A DNA stretch of 5,878 nt. Origin: Candidatus Woesearchaeota archaeon. GTDB lineage: Archaea; Nanobdellota; Nanobdellia; Woesearchaeales; JACQNA01. The stretch's first letter is position 1. Each line of letters starts with the position of its first letter. The stretch lies in contig JACQNA010000021.1 of assembly GCA_016203335.1 (NCBI GenBank), forward strand, positions 1-5,878, given 5' to 3'. Below are positions 4,269 to 5,878 of this stretch, one piece after another. Both the position numbers and the translations under genes were made by a program. The notes below the pieces were generated by a model. The model saw only the letters and a program-made list of their open reading frames with translations. It ran no database searches and was not told where the DNA came from.

Positions 4269-4751
4269 TCATCTCAGAACAATAATATTAGTCATGCCTC
4301 TCCGATTTCTCTCGAGGATGTCTTTGCTGGCCATTTTGTCCAGAATCCTTGTTATCTTTACCTTGGATAACCCGGTTTCCTTGATGAGATCGCTCTGGTA
4401 GCATGATCCCTGATGCTGCTTGAGCATATCATACACCTTTTTCTCATCGTCATCGAGCTTGCCGGCATCTACTGCTTTGAATGCGCGCTTTTCCTTTCCC
4501 CGGGGATATGCAAGAAGGTAGATTCCGCTGCCCAGGATAACGAAGGCGACGCCGAACGCTACGGTCAGATACCAGCTGGTCCCGCTCTGGTGGGCAGGGC
4601 ACTGCTCCATGCTAATCGCAGGGTCATCTTCAACTAATTTGCAGAGAAATGTCTCCTGGCTGTCTACTTTTACCTTGACAATGACCAGGATAATGAGCAG
4701 GAGCAGGGAAAACCCTATCAACAGCGAGCCGAGCTTTTTACTGGTATCCAT
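4269..4751 (-). CDS. Membrane-anchored winged-helix regulator with outside Cys loop
   Basis: A 160-residue protein with a clear three-part plan. Helix 1 is at about residues 8-27. A loop of about 33 residues follows, with C37 and a CPAH motif (C51-H54). Helix 2 is at about 60-82, then a charged linker, then a MarR-like winged helix-turn-helix at about 96-160. The recognition region reads QSDLIKETGLSKVKITRIL and the wing is rich in arginine (ERNRRGM). With both tails inside, the loop lies outside the cell and the DNA-binding part in the cytoplasm. This is a one-component transmembrane regulator. Archaeal winged-helix proteins of this membrane-anchored type are common, but few have known ligands. 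The cysteines and histidine suggest sensing of metal or redox state. The nine-gene operon begins 87 bases downstream on the same strand, with a palindrome in between, so the operon is its likely target. The topology and winged helix are well supported; the signal is inferred. Confidence 0.85.
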   Translation of the reverse strand: MDTSKKLGSLLIGFSLLLLIILVIVKVKVDSQETFLCKLVEDDPAISMEQCPAHQSGTSWYLTVAFGVAFVILGSGIYLLAYPRGKEKRAFKAVDAGKLDDDEKKVYDMLKQHQGSCYQSDLIKETGLSKVKITRILDKMASKDILERNRRGMTNIIVLR

Positions 4752-4773
4752 GGGGGATTGGGATAGGGGAGGG

Positions 4774-4783
4774 TATTTAAATA
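4774..4783 (-). promoter_or_regulatory. TATA box of the regulator gene
   Basis: TATTTAAATA, itself a palindrome, centred about 27 bases from the ATG at 4751. This is the normal archaeal distance and implies a leaderless mRNA for the winged-helix regulator. The inverted-repeat element starts about 13 bases further upstream. Confidence 0.7.
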
Positions 4784-4795
4784 TTCCTCCTGCCG

Positions 4796-4959
4796 GGCGG
4801 CGTAGAAATCCTCTCGCATCCGCTCGGGCAGTGCCGGGCTCGGCTGAGCTGCTGAATGGTTAAGGCTGCCGTTCCCCGATGGGGCGTCCCCCTTGTCAGC
4901 TGTATGTAAGACATCAAAGCCTCGCGAACAGGCACTGCCTTCAGGATTTCTACGCCGCC
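4796..4959. repeat. Long imperfect inverted-repeat element in the 247-base gene-free stretch
   Basis: Two nested pairs of perfect inverted arms are visible: 17 bases at 4796-4812 with 4943-4959, and 9 bases at 4827-4835 with 4931-4939. The core holds a CCCC/GGGG hairpin (4874-4884). An 11-base direct repeat, CCTCCTGCCGG, sits at 4786-4796 and 4958-4968. The core at 4874-4892 is nearly the same as 143-162 in the left-end element. The stretch 4752-4998 has no believable gene; reading frames across it are low-complexity and read through the repeat. It could be a small non-autonomous mobile element, an interspersed intergenic repeat, or a structured RNA. It lies between the end of the EF-Tu domain-2-like gene and the regulator promoter. 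Confidence 0.65.
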
Positions 4960-4998
4960 TCCTGCCGGCTCCATGGAAAGTATTCCCAAGAAACGAAT

Positions 4999-5460
4999 TT
5001 ACTTCCTGCGCGACTTTCGCTTTGCCTTGCGCTGTTTAGGCTGTTTTGCCCCGCGCTTCGCCTTTCCCCTGCGTACCGGGCGCTTGGCTGCTTTTTTCCG
5101 GCTTGCCTTTTTCTTTGCCCTGGTCCGCTTGATTGCCTTCTTTTTTGGCTTTGCTGTGCTCCGGGCAGCTGCTTTCTTCGGCATGGCTGGTGCGCGCATG
5201 ACTGTTTCACCAGTAACCTTGTAGACAATATCATGCTCCCGGACGTGGTCCTTTACCTGGATGCCGATGCTCTCTCCCGGGTTTGCCACTGCAACCTGCG
5301 CATGGCTGACCTGCATGGAGGCTACCTTCTGGGTAAAATCAGTGGTCGCTCCCTTAACATGAATGATGTCCCCAACCTTGATAGCGCCACTCAACTGCAC
5401 AATACCAACGCTAATATTTGTATAGAAATGAATGATTCTGCCGACTTCCTGCTCCTGCAT
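4999..5460 (-). CDS. Free-standing EF-Tu domain-2-like protein with Lys/Arg-rich tail
   Basis: A 153-residue protein in two parts. Residues 5-84 look like the second beta-barrel domain of translational GTPases: a VGRIIHFY start, then VGDIIHVKG, then SMQVSH, then PGESIGIQV, and an ending of HDIVYKV. There is no GTPase domain. Archaea encode stand-alone proteins of this kind, usually annotated as translation elongation factor-like. Residues 95-153 form a tail with 33 Lys/Arg in 59 residues and no acidic residue, resembling histone H1-type or ribosomal-protein extensions and suggesting RNA or DNA binding. The ATG at 5460 is supported by a strong Shine-Dalgarno match four bases upstream and a clear TATA box. 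The gene is monocistronic by its promoter; downstream lies the inverted-repeat element. The domain is a confident call. A role on the ribosome or a nucleic acid is inference. The tail could also be a lineage-specific addition with no separate function. Confidence 0.82.
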   Translation of the reverse strand: MQEQEVGRIIHFYTNISVGIVQLSGAIKVGDIIHVKGATTDFTQKVASMQVSHAQVAVANPGESIGIQVKDHVREHDIVYKVTGETVMRAPAMPKKAAARSTAKPKKKAIKRTRAKKKASRKKAAKRPVRRGKAKRGAKQPKQRKAKRKSRRK

Positions 5461-5464
5461 CCCT

Positions 5465-5473
5465 GATCACCCC
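5465..5473 (-). promoter_or_regulatory. Strong Shine-Dalgarno sequence
   Basis: GGGGTGATC on the minus strand, four bases before the ATG at 5460. GGTGATC is exactly complementary to the conserved 3' end of archaeal 16S rRNA. It fixes the start of the EF-Tu domain-2-like gene and contrasts with the leaderless pattern of two neighbouring genes. Confidence 0.7.
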
Positions 5474-5496
5474 TTCCCGTTTTGAGGAGGAGGAAA

Positions 5497-5504
5497 TATA
5501 TAAA
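5497..5504 (-). promoter_or_regulatory. TATA box of the EF-Tu domain-2-like gene
   Basis: Reads TTTATATA on the minus strand, a near-ideal archaeal TATA box, about 40 bases upstream of the ATG at 5460. With the usual spacing, transcription would start near 5475 and leave a leader of about 15 bases, just enough for the ribosome binding site at 5465-5473. It lies just outside the stop codon of the upstream gene (5514). Confidence 0.75.
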
Positions 5505-5513
5505 GGTTGCGAT

Positions 5514-5774
5514 TTAGCTGTGCTCTTCCTCGTACTTGTCCGCGCAGTCCTCGGAGCAGAACCAGCACACCGCTCCCTTAATCTCCCGCTCAATGAGATC
5601 CCTGCTGAGGAGGGCCTTGCCGCATTTCCTGCACTTGGCGTTCTGGCCGCCCTCTTCTGCACCTTCCATGAAGCCCTCTTCCCATGGCTCAATCTCATCG
5701 TTTTCCACCATCTCCTCCCTGCCTTCATCGGAGTAAATCTCCTCACCCTCAATGGAATGCTCGTCGTCTTTCAT
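5514..5774 (-). CDS. Small acidic Cys4 zinc protein, TRASH/MYM-like treble clef
   Basis: An 86-residue, probably cytosolic protein of unknown function. Residues 1-45 are very acidic and low in complexity. A compact metal site follows: C48-x2-C51, then about 20 residues, then CWFC (C70, C73) and C77. The spacing CxxC...FCSxxC resembles the treble-clef pattern of TRASH/MYM-type domains, which bind zinc and are sometimes linked to heavy-metal sensing. No membrane segment is visible. I chose the ATG at 5774 over an in-frame ATG at 5843. A TATA box centred about 27 bases upstream places the transcript start almost on this codon, so the mRNA is probably leaderless, and the 23 extra residues would be read from the promoter itself. 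It lies 53 bases upstream of the next gene, which has its own TATA box. Similar short acidic Cys4 proteins occur widely in archaea as hypotheticals. I am confident it is a gene, less so about the fold, and have no firm role. Confidence 0.8.
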   Translation of the reverse strand: MKDDEHSIEGEEIYSDEGREEMVENDEIEPWEEGFMEGAEEGGQNAKCRKCGKALLSRDLIEREIKGAVCWFCSEDCADKYEEEHS

Positions 5775-5797
5775 GAGGATGCCCTGATTCTGCGGGA

Positions 5798-5805
5798 TAT
5801 ATAAG
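5798..5805 (-). promoter_or_regulatory. TATA box of the acidic zinc-protein gene
   Basis: Reads CTTATATA on the minus strand and fits the archaeal TATA consensus closely. Its centre is about 27 bases from the ATG at 5774, the normal TATA-to-start distance in archaea. This predicts a leaderless transcript and decides the choice of start codon. Confidence 0.75.
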
Positions 5806-5878
5806 GATTTCGGTTGAGGGGGCTTCCCTGAAAATCTTTTCAAGGTTGCCGTCGGCTCGGCTGCGAAAATGACAGTGT

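Noticed and set aside
4777..4989. Minus-strand frame of 70 residues between the regulator and the EF-Tu domain-2-like gene
   Set aside because: It spans both arms of the inverted-repeat element and ends inside the regulator's TATA region. Its composition follows the repeat rather than a protein.
4879..5466. Plus-strand frame of 195 residues, one of the longest open frames in the window
   Set aside because: It is the antisense of the EF-Tu domain-2-like gene; its Leu/Cys/Phe-rich stretch is the complement of the Lys/Arg tail. There is no promoter on that strand.
5844..5878. Possible gene start on the plus strand at the right edge (ATG at about 5866)
   Set aside because: Only a few codons are in the window and no TATA box or ribosome binding site is visible.

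Overview
The window reads as archaeal. Four upstream regions on the minus strand can be read as archaeal promoters. Two have clear TATA boxes (TTATATA/TTTATATA type) 25-40 bases before an ATG. Two genes have spacings that imply leaderless mRNAs, and internal operon genes carry GAGGTG/GGTGATC-type Shine-Dalgarno sequences. The proteins look like those of small-genome archaea: many short genes, a free-standing EF-Tu-domain-2-like protein, a short acidic zinc protein and a membrane-anchored winged-helix regulator. I infer a DPANN-type lineage (Woesearchaeota/Pacearchaeota-like), probably from a metagenome, but no marker gene here proves it. Every gene I accept is on the minus strand, so transcription runs from right to left.

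Right end to centre: an 86-residue acidic Cys4 zinc protein (5514-5774), then an EF-Tu domain-2-like protein with a very basic C-terminal tail (4999-5460). These are followed by a gene-free stretch holding a 164-base inverted-repeat element (4796-4959). Next comes a one-component regulator (4269-4751) with two membrane helices, an outside loop carrying two cysteines and a cytoplasmic MarR-like winged helix.

Centre to left: 87 bases beyond the regulator a tightly packed nine-gene operon starts (4181 down to 393), with gaps of 0-20 bases or short overlaps. A perfect 14-base palindrome (4232-4245) sits just upstream of its weak TATA-like element and is the natural operator candidate. In transcription order the operon encodes: a membrane-anchored protein with a CxxCC/CGCxH cysteine cluster; two tiny single-helix membrane proteins; a DUF411 (CopG-like) lipoprotein; a polytopic membrane protein whose predicted mature N-terminus is HCPLC; a cytosolic helical protein; a multi-span membrane protein with CHNAC; a membrane-anchored NTHSVDL/GHH-domain protein; and a small two-helix membrane protein. 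Eight of nine products are membrane or envelope proteins, and most carry cysteine or histidine clusters.

The most striking signal is that the first three operon proteins all end in exactly the same residues, Met-Val-Gly-Gly-Cys, each encoded by different codons. This looks like a C-terminal sorting, lipidation, processing or metal/thiol signal. Together with the Cys-loop regulator, the palindrome and the DUF411 protein it suggests an uncharacterised envelope metal (possibly copper) or thiol-handling system.

The left 392 bases have no credible gene. They hold a 107-base inverted-repeat element related in its core to the one at 4796-4959, a run of small hairpins including terminator-like ones, a 14-base palindrome (34-47) and a 9-bp hairpin at the very edge.
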